From a bacterium (lineage in GTDB: Bacteria; Fibrobacterota; Fibrobacteria; UBA11236), in contig OMJM01000044.1 in the NCBI GenBank assembly GCA_900299345.1, positions 80,740 through 144,739 on the forward strand: a DNA stretch of 64,000 nt, given 5' to 3'. Below are positions 35,581 through 44,541 of the stretch, piece after piece. Positions within the stretch are counted from its first letter, which is position 1. The number at the start of each line of letters is the position of its first letter. The position numbers were made by a program, and so were the translations under genes. The notes under the pieces were generated by a model. That model was not told the DNA's origin. It saw only the letters and a program-made list of their open reading frames with translations, and did not search any database.

Positions 35581-36629
35581 AGGCCATTCTCGATCATGCC
35601 GTCGCAGGTAATCGGATTTCACCCGAGGATGCGTTGAAATTATTGACGTCGGAAGACTGGACTTCCATCGTTTCGGCCGGGCATATGCGGCGCAACAAGC
35701 TGCATGATCCGAAAGTGGTCAGCTACACGGCCTACCGCGTGGTCAACTACACCAACTTTTGCGATGTGGACTGCACGTTCTGCAGTTTCAAGGACGAGAT
35801 CGACAGCGATCGCGGCTATACGCTGACACTTGAACAGATCGCAACCAAGACCGAAGAAACCCTGGCGCTCGGCGTGGATCAGATCTTCTTCCAGGGCGGG
35901 GTGAATCCCAAGCTGCCGCTATCCTACTATCTCGACGCTTTTACGATGCTGCGCGACAAATACAAGGTGGCGATTCGCGCCTTGTCGCCCATCGAATTGA
36001 AACGGCTTTCCGGGCATATCGCCATGCCGCTGCCGGAATTGTTGCAGAAGTTCAAGGATGCAGGTGTGGGGTCGGTTCCGGGCGCGGGCGCGGAGATTCT
36101 CACCGAGCACATGCGCGGCGTGCTGTCGCCGAAAAAACTTTCGGGTGAGGATTGGTGCGCGGTGATGGGGGAATGCCACAAGGCTGGGCTGCCCGGTTCG
36201 TGCAATATCGTGTTCGGCTCCGAGGAGACGCCTGAGGATATCGTCGAGCATCTGCGCCTGTTGCGCGAACAACAGGACAAGACCGGTGGATTTTTTTCCT
36301 TCATCCCGTGGGTATTCCAACCACAGACCAAGCGATTCCCGATTCGACACGTCACAGGACGCGAGTATCTGCGCCTGCTGGCGGTGTCTCGCCTGTTTCT
36401 CGACAACATCGCCAACATCGAGGTGTCGGTGATGGTAATGGGGAAGGAACTCGCTGAGCTCGGGCTTTATGCCGGAGCCAACGACATCAACAGTATTGTG
36501 ATTGAGGAAAACGTTCTGCGGTCATCCGGACTCAAGACGTTGAACGGCGCGCAACGGTTCATCCGCGAGGCTGGTTTTACGCCGAAGCGCAGGACGATGA
36601 ATTATGAGTTTGGAAGGTATCCGGACTAA
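35571..36629 (+). CDS. mqnC: cyclic dehypoxanthinyl futalosine synthase
   Basis: Radical SAM enzyme of 352 residues with C-x3-C-x2-C in FCDVDCTFCSF and the MqnC-type segments FQGGVNPKLPL, GSVPGAGAEIL and FIPWVFQP. It catalyses the cyclisation step of the futalosine pathway to menaquinone. That implies menaquinone as the respiratory quinone feeding the cytochromes of the window. The ATG at 35571 lies inside the moaE end. It converges with yceI, with stops overlapping by four bases. The other mqn genes are not here. Confidence 0.93.
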   Translation: MQVKAILDHAVAGNRISPEDALKLLTSEDWTSIVSAGHMRRNKLHDPKVVSYTAYRVVNYTNFCDVDCTFCSFKDEIDSDRGYTLTLEQIATKTEETLALGVDQIFFQGGVNPKLPLSYYLDAFTMLRDKYKVAIRALSPIELKRLSGHIAMPLPELLQKFKDAGVGSVPGAGAEILTEHMRGVLSPKKLSGEDWCAVMGECHKAGLPGSCNIVFGSEETPEDIVEHLRLLREQQDKTGGFFSFIPWVFQPQTKRFPIRHVTGREYLRLLAVSRLFLDNIANIEVSVMVMGKELAELGLYAGANDINSIVIEENVLRSSGLKTLNGAQRFIREAGFTPKRRTMNYEFGRYPD

Positions 36630-37177
36630 GGCCCTTCGGCCGCAACGTCGATATCGATCTTCAAATCATCCGCCGTTGGAATCATCAGCAAGGTCGGGCG
36701 CTTTAGCTTGAAGTCCGACAGCTTCACCATAAAATTGCCTTTGATGTGGACGCGATCCTTCGAATATTCCGGCGTCACCATAAAATCAACGGACCGCTTC
36801 ACTCCGTGAAAGGTGAGCTGGCCGAACAACCGGTATCCCTTTTCCACCCTGATGGCCGAGTCGGCGGAGAATTCCACGGAGGGATATTTGAAGGCGTCGA
36901 GGATTTCCAAAGTGTGTGAATCGCGGTTGGAGTTGCCGCTGTTGAAGGAGTCGATCGAAGCTTTGACGTGAACTTGCGGCCGCGTCGTATCGTTGCCCAA
37001 CTCCACCGTGCAATTGAAATCCTGGCTCACGCCCTCGACTTCATGCAACGGATGGTGAATATGGTAACTGATGCGAGACTCGCCCTTGAGCGCCGTGTAG
37101 GATTTCGCGGAAACCGCGGTTGGAAAAGCGGCGAAGGTTGAAATCAACAGGGCATGTGCTAAACGGAAATTTTCCAT
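36626..37177 (-). CDS. YceI-family periplasmic lipid-binding-like protein
   Basis: 183 residues with a signal peptide (ending near AVSA) and a lipocalin-like YceI barrel: SRISYHIHHPLHEVEG, SFNSGNSNRDSH, FSADSAIRV, and GQLTFHGVKRSV. YceI proteins bind isoprenoid quinones or similar lipids; their function is poorly known and they often neighbour b561-type cytochromes. The ATG at 37177 has AGGGAG five bases upstream; 37198 is a longer but weaker alternative. It is transcribed after the two duplicated membrane proteins that follow, probably as one unit. Confidence 0.85.
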   Translation of the reverse strand: MENFRLAHALLISTFAAFPTAVSAKSYTALKGESRISYHIHHPLHEVEGVSQDFNCTVELGNDTTRPQVHVKASIDSFNSGNSNRDSHTLEILDAFKYPSVEFSADSAIRVEKGYRLFGQLTFHGVKRSVDFMVTPEYSKDRVHIKGNFMVKLSDFKLKRPTLLMIPTADDLKIDIDVAAEGP

Positions 37178-37197
37178 GGTATCTCCCTGAACGGCCA

Positions 37198-37809
37198 CTA
37201 GAAGGTCACGACCATCATGGCCGCTGCGAATGCCACCGTGGTTGTGTATCCCGAAATCATGTGCACCGTCTTGATGGTGTGCGAACCGCCCCCTTTTTGA
37301 TCCTCAATCATGGTAGCAAGAAGCGGAGTCAGAATCATGCCCGTGAAATGGATTCCTCCCAGTAGCTTGTGCGTGGATACCGTATTCCATTCTCCCCGGC
37401 GGATCATGGGCGGAGGGGTGAATAGCGCCAGCGAGGCCGTAGTGAAATACATGGTGACCGTGGTCCAGCCCAGGGTGGATTTCACGTCGCCGAGACTTTC
37501 GTTACCGTTGTAGACCATCTGTCCCACCGCGACCGTGGCGATCATGCTGGCAAGAGTCGCAAATCCACCGATTTGATGTGCCGTCAGGAGGGTGCGCCGG
37601 AGTCCCATTTCCTTTTCCCGGCCTTCTGGCGTGAGAGGGAAGTCGAACATCTTGCGCATCGCCCCATGTTCGGACCACATGACGGACTCAATGGGGCCGA
37701 GCCTTTCTGGAAGCAGCGAAAGATGCGTTTCAAGAGTATCAGCGGCGTGCGCCGCCGTGATGCAAAACAACATTGCAATGGTCGGCTGGAGAAAGCGTTT
37801 TAAAGTCAT
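37198..37809 (-). CDS. four-helix membrane protein of unknown function, copy 2
   Basis: 203 residues: signal-like N-terminus (MLFCITAAHA), a charged stretch with SEHGAMRKMFDFPLTPEGRE, then four membrane helices. It is clearly a duplicate of the gene at 37934. Histidines kept in both copies (AHQIGGF, THKLLGGIHFTGM, TVHMISGY) sit at helix ends where b-type haem ligands could be. With YceI downstream, a cytochrome b561-like electron carrier is an attractive guess, but I recognise no named family. The gap to yceI is 20 bases. Confidence 0.7.
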   Translation of the reverse strand: MTLKRFLQPTIAMLFCITAAHAADTLETHLSLLPERLGPIESVMWSEHGAMRKMFDFPLTPEGREKEMGLRRTLLTAHQIGGFATLASMIATVAVGQMVYNGNESLGDVKSTLGWTTVTMYFTTASLALFTPPPMIRRGEWNTVSTHKLLGGIHFTGMILTPLLATMIEDQKGGGSHTIKTVHMISGYTTTVAFAAAMMVVTF

Positions 37810-37933
37810 GGGATTTTTCCATTGCGCGGTGAGAACTGGAATCTACAAAGCTCACAGTTCTAAAGGCGTTATTGTTTCCGGAGAAACGGAGATTTTTTTC
37901 TGTCAAGATGACAGAGTTATCGCATCTTGCTTT

Positions 37934-38524
37934 CTAGAAAGTCACCACAAGCAATGCCGCCGCGAAAGCCGCAGTGGTGGTGTATGCCGAGGCCAGATGA
38001 ACGGTTTGCATTTGCCGGTTGTCCTTGGCGAGCTGGCTTCCGAGATAGGGTGTCACCATCATGCCCGTGAAATGGATGGCGGCCAGCAGCTTGTGGGTGG
38101 ACACGGTGCTCCATTCCCCCCGGCGGATCATCGGGGGTGGCGTGAATAAACCGAGCGATGCCGTGGTGAAGTACATGCCTACCGTGGTCCACGCCATGGC
38201 CGAATGCAACTGCAGCAGATCGCGATCGCCGTTATAAACCTTCTGTCCCAGTATGACCGTGGCCGTCATGGCCGCCAGCGTCGCGAACCCACCGAGTTGG
38301 TGCAGGCCAAGCATGTTGCGGCGCAGGCGCATTTCCTTTTCCCGGCCTTCGGGCGTCAGGGGAAAATCAAATATCTTGCGCATGGCTCCATGTTCGGACC
38401 ACATCAGGGATTCCATCGGTCCCAGCTGCGAAGGCAACAGGGGCATGGTGGTGTCCTCCTGCGCGTGAATCGCGGCGATACACAGCACAAGAAGGCCCCC
38501 GGTCAGTATGTGGGAAAAGCGCAT
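37934..38524 (-). CDS. four-helix membrane protein of unknown function, copy 1
   Basis: 196 residues, paralogue of the next gene in the same order: signal peptide ending IHAQ, SEHGAMRKIFDFPLTPEGRE, and four helices with conserved LHQLGGFATLA, FTPPPMIRRGEW, THKLLAAIHFTGM and TVHLASAY. More than half the residues are identical to copy 2, so the duplication is fairly recent or both are under strong selection. The conserved histidines suggest metal or haem binding. An untranslated gap of 124 bases separates the copies. Function unknown. Confidence 0.7.
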   Translation of the reverse strand: MRFSHILTGGLLVLCIAAIHAQEDTTMPLLPSQLGPMESLMWSEHGAMRKIFDFPLTPEGREKEMRLRRNMLGLHQLGGFATLAAMTATVILGQKVYNGDRDLLQLHSAMAWTTVGMYFTTASLGLFTPPPMIRRGEWSTVSTHKLLAAIHFTGMMVTPYLGSQLAKDNRQMQTVHLASAYTTTAAFAAALLVVTF

Positions 38525-38606
38525 GAGATTCCGTTATTCATGAATGGAAACATTGAACCATGAAATAACAATTCGGTTAGCTTTAAGTCACAAGGGAGGA
38601 AAGGTT

Positions 38607-39197
38607 TTGCGTTCCATCCTGCGAATCCTGACGTTGTTATCGCTTGCCGTGCTCCCGGCTTTCGGTGCCGGGAAAAAGACTGTTGTTTCTTTTGTTGGCG
38701 GGGCGACACGCTCCCTTCCGTTTCATGCGAGTCCAAATGTCGGCGGCGATTACGGCTTTCGCGGTGGCGTGGGATATTTGGGGTCCATTCCTGCCGGTGA
38801 ACTGGTGCTGCCGGTGGAAGTGGATCTCATCTACCGCAGAATCTCCCTTGGTTTCACCGATGAATTCGACAAGGCGACGTTCACGGATCTCCAGATGCCC
38901 GTGATCTTCCATGCGCCATTCTCTTCGTGGCGCTGGCTGGAGGCCATGGCCATCTGGGCGCCTTCGTACACGCTGGGAATGGTGTCCGAAAGTCCCGACG
39001 CCGGAAAGATTACCTACACCGATGCATTGCGCACGCGTTTCAACATGGGATTTGGCGGAGGGCTTCAGGCTTCCTTCTTCGGGGCAGGCCTGCGTTCTTA
39101 CTGGGTCTATGACATCTTCTCGCCGTTTCCTGCGTCGAGACTGACCTTTGCCGATTGGGGCGTGGAGATCACAGTACCTCTTCTCCGCAGGGAATGA
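38607..39197 (+). CDS. outer-membrane beta-barrel-like protein
   Basis: 196 residues from a TTG start with AGGGAGG upstream. Signal peptide (ILRILTLLSLAVLPAFGA), then alternating strands rich in Gly and aromatic residues (YGFRGGVGYLG, FNMGFGGGLQASFFGAGLR) and a final strand VEITVPLL, as in small eight- to ten-stranded barrels. No family recognised. Its stop overlaps the start of the triheme cytochrome gene (ATGA), so the two products may work together, perhaps as an outer-membrane partner. An ATG at 38544 is an unlikely longer start. Confidence 0.65.
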   Translation: MRSILRILTLLSLAVLPAFGAGKKTVVSFVGGATRSLPFHASPNVGGDYGFRGGVGYLGSIPAGELVLPVEVDLIYRRISLGFTDEFDKATFTDLQMPVIFHAPFSSWRWLEAMAIWAPSYTLGMVSESPDAGKITYTDALRTRFNMGFGGGLQASFFGAGLRSYWVYDIFSPFPASRLTFADWGVEITVPLLRRE

Positions 39198-40267
39198 CCG
39201 TGAAGCGCATTCTCTGGACGCTCGTTGCGTTGCTGGTGTTGTCCTGCGATGAACTTTCCTCCCCGCCGCCGGCTCCGGATACGGGTCATTTGTTTCAGGA
39301 TTCCCTGGGAATCTGGCGCAGCACGGATGCGGATAGCCTGCCGTTTCTGGACATGCCGCTTTCTTACCGGGAGTTTTGGCGTTACTGCGCCAACTGTCAT
39401 TCGGGTTCCGGTCAAAGTCCTCTTGCCGTGAAGGCTCGGCGGGCGCTTCAAATCAACACCTGGGAGCAGATCCTTTCCTACGGACCCGAGAAACTGGTGC
39501 TGGCCGCAAAGTCCGGAGGCATGCCATTGCCGCCTTCACCGTCTGTTCCCGATGAAGTACTGTCGCGCGTTCAGGCGTATCTTGCGGCATGGCCCGCGCC
39601 AGACACAGCGCAACCGCTGCGCCTCCGGGGTTATCGCTATGCAGCGGCGGAAAATTTCGTGCGCACCTATTGCGCCGATTGCCATACGCCCGGAGGGAAG
39701 AATGCCGACAAACCCGTGGCCGCGTTGCATCTGATGCTGGATGACTACGAAGAGTGGCGCAAGCACGAGCATTACATTCAGGAGCGGCTGGATACGAACA
39801 ACTTGTTGCCTATGCCGCCGCAGGAGTACACGGATGCCTTGGATCCTGCGGTACGCGCGGCGTTGCCCGCAGCGCGGACGCGGATGATCGCGTGGATCGA
39901 CAGCCTGTCTCCCAACACAGCCGATGGAAGCGGAAAGGGAGAGCCTCCGGTTCACATCGCCGTCAAGGATGTCCAATATGAGCCCGCCTACCGCCTTATC
40001 AACCATTATTGCGCCGATTGCCACACCGAGGGTGGTTTGAATGTGCGACAGTTGGACGGCTGGACCGCATTACCATTGGATGCTTACACAGGCTGGAAAA
40101 ATGCGGCCTCGCTTTTGTTGAAACGACTGGATTCGGCGGATGCCGTGCATTTCAACTTGGAAATAATGCCCCCCGCCAATTTCCGTTATCAGCCCACCCG
40201 CGCCGAACGCGACTCGTTGTTGGAGTGGCTGCGGCTCGGCTCTCCCAACACGGCGAACGGGAGATAG
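39194..40267 (+). CDS. triheme c-type cytochrome lipoprotein
   Basis: 357 residues with lipobox LLVLSC and three repeats each bearing a haem c site: YCANCHSG, YCADCHTPGG and YCADCHTEGG. Around each site a similar block recurs (Y-R/A..., lysine and tryptophan contexts, EIMPPANFRY or LLPMPPQEY), so it arose by internal repetition. It resembles the planctomycete-type or Bacteroidota c-type domains that precede sugar oxidases. It is translationally coupled to the barrel protein and followed by a PQQ dehydrogenase, for which it may accept electrons. No substrate-binding domain is seen. Confidence 0.8.
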   Translation: MTVKRILWTLVALLVLSCDELSSPPPAPDTGHLFQDSLGIWRSTDADSLPFLDMPLSYREFWRYCANCHSGSGQSPLAVKARRALQINTWEQILSYGPEKLVLAAKSGGMPLPPSPSVPDEVLSRVQAYLAAWPAPDTAQPLRLRGYRYAAAENFVRTYCADCHTPGGKNADKPVAALHLMLDDYEEWRKHEHYIQERLDTNNLLPMPPQEYTDALDPAVRAALPAARTRMIAWIDSLSPNTADGSGKGEPPVHIAVKDVQYEPAYRLINHYCADCHTEGGLNVRQLDGWTALPLDAYTGWKNAASLLLKRLDSADAVHFNLEIMPPANFRYQPTRAERDSLLEWLRLGSPNTANGR

Positions 40268-40307
40268 ATTTATTCCACAGCCAAATCTGGAAAAACAGGG
40301 AGGCCTC

Positions 40308-41717
40308 ATGCACGTATCAAGTATTTCGATCCTGGCAGGTTTCGCAATGAGTCTCGGCGTATCCGTCGCCGCCATTCCCAACACCGTCACCTTGCGAGAT
40401 TTTTTCGGTCTCACGTTCAACCGTCCGCTCTATGTGGCGGAAGTGCCAGGGCGCGACAGCAATTTTGTGGTGGTGGAACAACTTCCGGCCACCGGCACAG
40501 CGGCATCGGTCATTGCTGTGCGCCGGGTCAACGGTACGTGGACAAAGTCCACCATGGTCACGGTGACAGTGGTGACGAACCAGAACCAGATGGGGCTGCT
40601 GGGTTTTGCCTTCCATCCCCAGTTTCACACCAACCGCAAGTATTATCTCAGTTATAATCCCAACGCCGCCACGAGTTTGATCGTGGAACGTGTTGCCGAC
40701 ACCTCGTTCATCCGCGATGGCGGCACTGCGCAGAAAACGATCTTGCGCGCCGTGCAACCTCAGACCAATCAAAATGGTGGTGGCATCGGCTTCGGGCCCG
40801 ATGGATTTCTCTACATCGGTTTTGGAGATGGAGGTGGCAACGGAGATCCACAGGGTCGTGCGCAGAATATGGACTCACTGATGGGTAAAATGTTGCGAGT
40901 GGATGTGGATGGGGCTGACGCTTTTCCCACGGATACCACGCGCAATTACGCCATTCCCTCGGACAATCCGTTTGTGGGAGGCGGGCATAAGGCCGAGGTT
41001 TGGGCCTATGGATTGCGCAACCCGTGGAGATGGTCTTTTCATCCGGTGACGGGAGAGCTCTGGGCAGGTGATGTCGGACAGGGGAATCCGAATACCACCG
41101 GTTATGAGGAGATATCACGCATTACCAAGGGCGGTAATATGGGCTGGCCCGTCATGGAGGGGGCGCATTGCTATCCACCCGGGACCGCGACGTGCAACAG
41201 CGCCGGAATGATCGCGCCGGCGCAGGAATTGACGCGCACCCAGAGCAACGCCGTCATTGGTGGGATGTTTTTTTCCGGTAATGCGTCCGCGGCCTTGAAT
41301 GACGTTTATTTCTACGGCGACAACGCCAGCGGAAGGCTATGGGGCGCGCGTGCGGATCGCGGCGGCGCATTCACAGAAACCCAGCAATTGACACCCACCG
41401 TGGCCAATCTCAGTTCCTTCGGAATGGATTCTCGCGGCCGCCTCTTCGCCCTGCGTCTGGGAACCGGTACCACAAACATCGCGTCCAACACCGGGGCGGT
41501 CATGATACTTGAATCTCCCGACATGGTGCCCTCCGCCATCCGATCCACATATCGCAATGGATCACGTCCCATCGCACGCAGTGATTTGATGAATCCGGGA
41601 AAATATTCCCTGCGATCGCTTGATGGCCGCGGAGTCGGTCCGGGATCGCGGGGCGTGTTCATCGCGGTGGAGAAAAATTCCACGGCCACGCCGCGTCTGG
41701 TGCCTTTACTGGATTAG
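40308..41717 (+). CDS. PQQ-dependent sugar dehydrogenase (soluble aldose type)
   Basis: 469 residues with signal peptide and a six-bladed propeller of the YliI/Asd family: NQMGLLGFAFHPQF, GGGIGFGPDGFLYIGFGDGG, AYGLRNPWRWSFHP, GDVGQGNPNTTGYEEI and GNMGWPVMEG. These enzymes oxidise aldoses at C1 in the periplasm with PQQ. The last 60 residues (from about SAIRSTYRNGSRP) are extra and end in a strand-like tail that could be a degraded sorting domain. A good ribosome site (GGGAGG) precedes the ATG. The triheme cytochrome upstream is a possible electron acceptor. Confidence 0.85.
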   Translation: MHVSSISILAGFAMSLGVSVAAIPNTVTLRDFFGLTFNRPLYVAEVPGRDSNFVVVEQLPATGTAASVIAVRRVNGTWTKSTMVTVTVVTNQNQMGLLGFAFHPQFHTNRKYYLSYNPNAATSLIVERVADTSFIRDGGTAQKTILRAVQPQTNQNGGGIGFGPDGFLYIGFGDGGGNGDPQGRAQNMDSLMGKMLRVDVDGADAFPTDTTRNYAIPSDNPFVGGGHKAEVWAYGLRNPWRWSFHPVTGELWAGDVGQGNPNTTGYEEISRITKGGNMGWPVMEGAHCYPPGTATCNSAGMIAPAQELTRTQSNAVIGGMFFSGNASAALNDVYFYGDNASGRLWGARADRGGAFTETQQLTPTVANLSSFGMDSRGRLFALRLGTGTTNIASNTGAVMILESPDMVPSAIRSTYRNGSRPIARSDLMNPGKYSLRSLDGRGVGPGSRGVFIAVEKNSTATPRLVPLLD

Positions 41718-41730
41718 TTATATAGGCCCC

Positions 41731-43764
41731 GTGGCCGGCGCAGCGCAACAAGAACTGAAAGCCCTCGTTTTGATCGGCGGGGGAATGCCCAAGGCCTATT
41801 GGTACCGCGCCGGTGAGATTACGGCTTCCGATCTTCGGCCCGGAACGTTGGTCGAAGTTCCCCTGCAAAAGCGCAAAGTGCCCGGCATCGTAGTTGAAAC
41901 CGGTCATCCCGATCTCGGTTTCGACACCAAGCCCATCCATCGCGTAGCGCCGGATTCGGCCCGGTTGTCGGCTGAATGGCTGGAGCTGCTGCGCTGGATC
42001 AGCCAATACTATCTCACACCATTGCCGTTGGTGCTGCAAGCGGGCTTGCCCAAGGCGGCCACCCGGTTTTTATTTCATCCGCCCAAGCGCGCAACAAAAC
42101 AACCGATGGAAAAATCCATCATGCCCGTTGGGAAAAATCTGGATCCGACGGCCGGGCAATCCATTGCGATCGAAACAATTTCAAAATCGTTGGAATCCGG
42201 CTCTCATGGTGCGTTTCTGTTGCATGGAATCACCGGCAGCGGCAAAACCCTCGTGTACCTCCATCTCGCGAAAAAGGCATTGGCACTTGGCAAACGTGTG
42301 CTTGTCCTGCTTCCCGAAATCGCGCTGACGCCGCAGACTATCGGACGCTTCGAATCCTTCCTCGGTCGCAAGGTTCCTGCGTTTCACAGCGGCTTATCCG
42401 AACCGGAACGGCGCGATTTGTGGAAAAAGATTTTCGCCGGGGAAGCCGACATCGTCGTCGGCGCGCGATCGGCGGCTCTGGCTCCGCTGGAAAATCTCGG
42501 TCTTATCGTCGTGGATGAGGAGCACGATTCCAGCTACAAGCAGAACGATCCGGCTCCGCGCTATCATGCGCGAGATGTGTCCTTGTTTCGCGGCAAGCAG
42601 GCAGGCTGTCCGGTTGTTCTCGGCAGCGCCACGCCATCGCTTGAGTCCTATCATGCGGCACTCACCGGAAAATTCACCTTGCTTGAGTTGAAGGAACGCG
42701 CCACCTCCTCGCCGTTGCCCGAAGTGGAGATTGTGGACATGAAGGCGCAGCAGGAAATGCAGGGGTACCAGCATCTTTCCATTCCCTTGCGCGACGCTGT
42801 GCAGCAGGCATTGGATCGCGGCGAACAGGCGATTCTTTTCCTGAACCGCCGCGGTTATTCCACGCGCCGTGTGTGCCGCGCCTGCGGAGAGACGCGCATG
42901 TGTCCGCACTGTGCCGTGGCGCTCGTGCATCATCGCTCCACACGGACCTTGCGATGCCACTATTGCGATTTCTCTATCTCCGCCGATTCGCCGTGTGTGA
43001 AGTGCGGGGAACATGAAATGCTCGACACGGGACGTGGCGTGGAAAAGGTGGAAGAGCATCTCCACAAAATCTTTCCCGGAGTCGGAGTGGCGCGGTTGGA
43101 TCGCGACAGCGTGTCGCGCGCGGGGGAGATGGAACGTATTTTGGAGGAATTCAAGGCGGGAGAAACGCGGATTTTGCTCGGCACGCAAATGGTGGCCAAA
43201 GGTCACGACTTTCCCAAGGTCAATGTGGTGGGTGTGCTGGACGCGGACGCGGGATTTGGTCTCGCGGATTTCCGCGCCGGTGAACGCGCCTTTCAGCTCA
43301 TCACGCAGGTGGCGGGCCGCGCTGGGCGTCACAAAGGATCGGGTCGTGTCTTTCTGCAGACGTACAATCCCGACAGCGCGTTGCTTCAGCATGCCTTGAA
43401 ACACGACCACGCCGGTTTTTTCCGCGATGAAATCGAACGGCGTCGCGAACACGGCTATCCGCCGTTCCGTCGATTGTTGCTGTTCGAAATGCTGAGCCGC
43501 AAGGAAGAGGAAGTCGTGAAGGCCATGGAAGTGTTCGCCCTCATCCTCAACGAACTTGCGCCACAAGCCCACGCTGATGTGTTGGGTCCCGCCTACGCTG
43601 CGCTGAAAAAAATCCGCAATGAACATCGTCTGCACGTTCTCGTGAAAGGGGATTATCCCAACCAGTTGCAATGGTTGGCGGACGAAGCCGTAAAGCGATT
43701 CGCACCAAGTCAACCCAAGTCGGTGAAGCTGCGGATGGATCGCGATCCGGTTTCTTTGTTGTAG
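41731..43764 (+). CDS. priA: primosomal replication helicase PriA
   Basis: About 677 residues. N-terminal DNA 3'-end binding domain (LRPGTLVEVPLQKRKVPG), helicase with Walker A GITGSGKT and VDEEHDSSYKQ. The zinc-binding cysteines are in CRACGETRMCPHCAV and CHYCDFSISADSPCVKCG, with helicase motifs TQMVAKGHDFP and QVAGRAGRH following. It restarts stalled replication forks. The GTG at 41731, just after the previous stop, is the most likely start; the frame upstream overlaps the sugar dehydrogenase. Confidence 0.93.
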   Translation: MAGAAQQELKALVLIGGGMPKAYWYRAGEITASDLRPGTLVEVPLQKRKVPGIVVETGHPDLGFDTKPIHRVAPDSARLSAEWLELLRWISQYYLTPLPLVLQAGLPKAATRFLFHPPKRATKQPMEKSIMPVGKNLDPTAGQSIAIETISKSLESGSHGAFLLHGITGSGKTLVYLHLAKKALALGKRVLVLLPEIALTPQTIGRFESFLGRKVPAFHSGLSEPERRDLWKKIFAGEADIVVGARSAALAPLENLGLIVVDEEHDSSYKQNDPAPRYHARDVSLFRGKQAGCPVVLGSATPSLESYHAALTGKFTLLELKERATSSPLPEVEIVDMKAQQEMQGYQHLSIPLRDAVQQALDRGEQAILFLNRRGYSTRRVCRACGETRMCPHCAVALVHHRSTRTLRCHYCDFSISADSPCVKCGEHEMLDTGRGVEKVEEHLHKIFPGVGVARLDRDSVSRAGEMERILEEFKAGETRILLGTQMVAKGHDFPKVNVVGVLDADAGFGLADFRAGERAFQLITQVAGRAGRHKGSGRVFLQTYNPDSALLQHALKHDHAGFFRDEIERRREHGYPPFRRLLLFEMLSRKEEEVVKAMEVFALILNELAPQAHADVLGPAYAALKKIRNEHRLHVLVKGDYPNQLQWLADEAVKRFAPSQPKSVKLRMDRDPVSLL

Positions 43765-43780
43765 GATTATTTTTCTCTGG

Positions 43781-44518
43781 ATGGATGCGCACAGCCTCTG
43801 GCTGCTTTTCGCTGCAGTGTTGCTGGTGGCTTTTCTGTATTCCTCCGTCGGCCATGCCGGTGCATCGGGATATATCGCGGTAATGTCGCTGTTGGGGCTC
43901 TCCGTCTCGGTCATCAAGCCCACTGCCCTGATCCTCAACATTTTCGTGGCCATCATTGGATCCTATCAATTTTGGCGCGCGGGATATTTTTCCTGGAGTC
44001 TATTCTGGCCGTTCGCACTGCTGTCGATCCCTGCCGCTTATTTCGGCGGCTATCTGCATGTGCCCGTGCAAGTCTTCAAGGTGATGCTGGGAATTGTCCT
44101 GTGGCTTTCCGCAGTCCGATTGTTCTTCCGTCAGGGCGATCCGCCTGCAGTCAAAGCTCCGTCCGGACTCGTGTCTCTCGGAGTTGGCGGTGGAATTGGA
44201 TTCCTGTCCGGACTCACGGGAACCGGCGGAGGAATTTTTCTGACGCCATTGATGCTTTTCCTCCGCTGGGCCAAAACGCGGAACGTTGCCGCCACTTCTG
44301 CGCTTTTCATCCTCGTCAATTCCATCGCAGGCTTGACGGGTTATTTCGCCGGCGGCCGACCCGTTCCCTCTTTCGCGTGGATTCTGGCCCCTGCGGCTGT
44401 GGCGGGCGGAGTTATGGGATCCTATTTCGGCAGCCGGAAATTTCCGGTATGGCTCATGCAATTTATGTTGGGTGTTGTGTTGATGGTCGCGGGGTTCAAG
44501 CTGATGTTCACAAAGTAG
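43781..44518 (+). CDS. TSUP-family (TauE/SafE) membrane transporter
   Basis: 245 residues with about eight helices in two homologous halves (SSVGHAGASGYIA and GGGIGFLSGLTGTGGGIFLTP are the paired loops). TSUP proteins move sulfite, sulfonates or other small organic anions. Substrate cannot be read from the sequence. It follows priA by 16 bases and precedes the dUTPase gene, with a small stem-loop between. Confidence 0.85.
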   Translation: MDAHSLWLLFAAVLLVAFLYSSVGHAGASGYIAVMSLLGLSVSVIKPTALILNIFVAIIGSYQFWRAGYFSWSLFWPFALLSIPAAYFGGYLHVPVQVFKVMLGIVLWLSAVRLFFRQGDPPAVKAPSGLVSLGVGGGIGFLSGLTGTGGGIFLTPLMLFLRWAKTRNVAATSALFILVNSIAGLTGYFAGGRPVPSFAWILAPAAVAGGVMGSYFGSRKFPVWLMQFMLGVVLMVAGFKLMFTK

Positions 44519-44541
44519 GGGTGATTACCTTTGACCCCATG
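44515..44541. repeat. possible diverged GTAGGGG stem-loop repeat
   Basis: GTAGGGGTGATTACC to GACCCC has arms GGGGT/ACCCC and shares its outer GTAGGGG and inner ATnACC bases with the stem-loop at 54146-54180. It covers the end of the transporter gene and the start of the dUTPase gene. The match is short and may be chance. Confidence 0.3.

Noticed and set aside
42394..43956. A 520-codon open frame on the - strand
   Set aside because: Antisense to priA and the start of the TSUP gene; no domain or signal.
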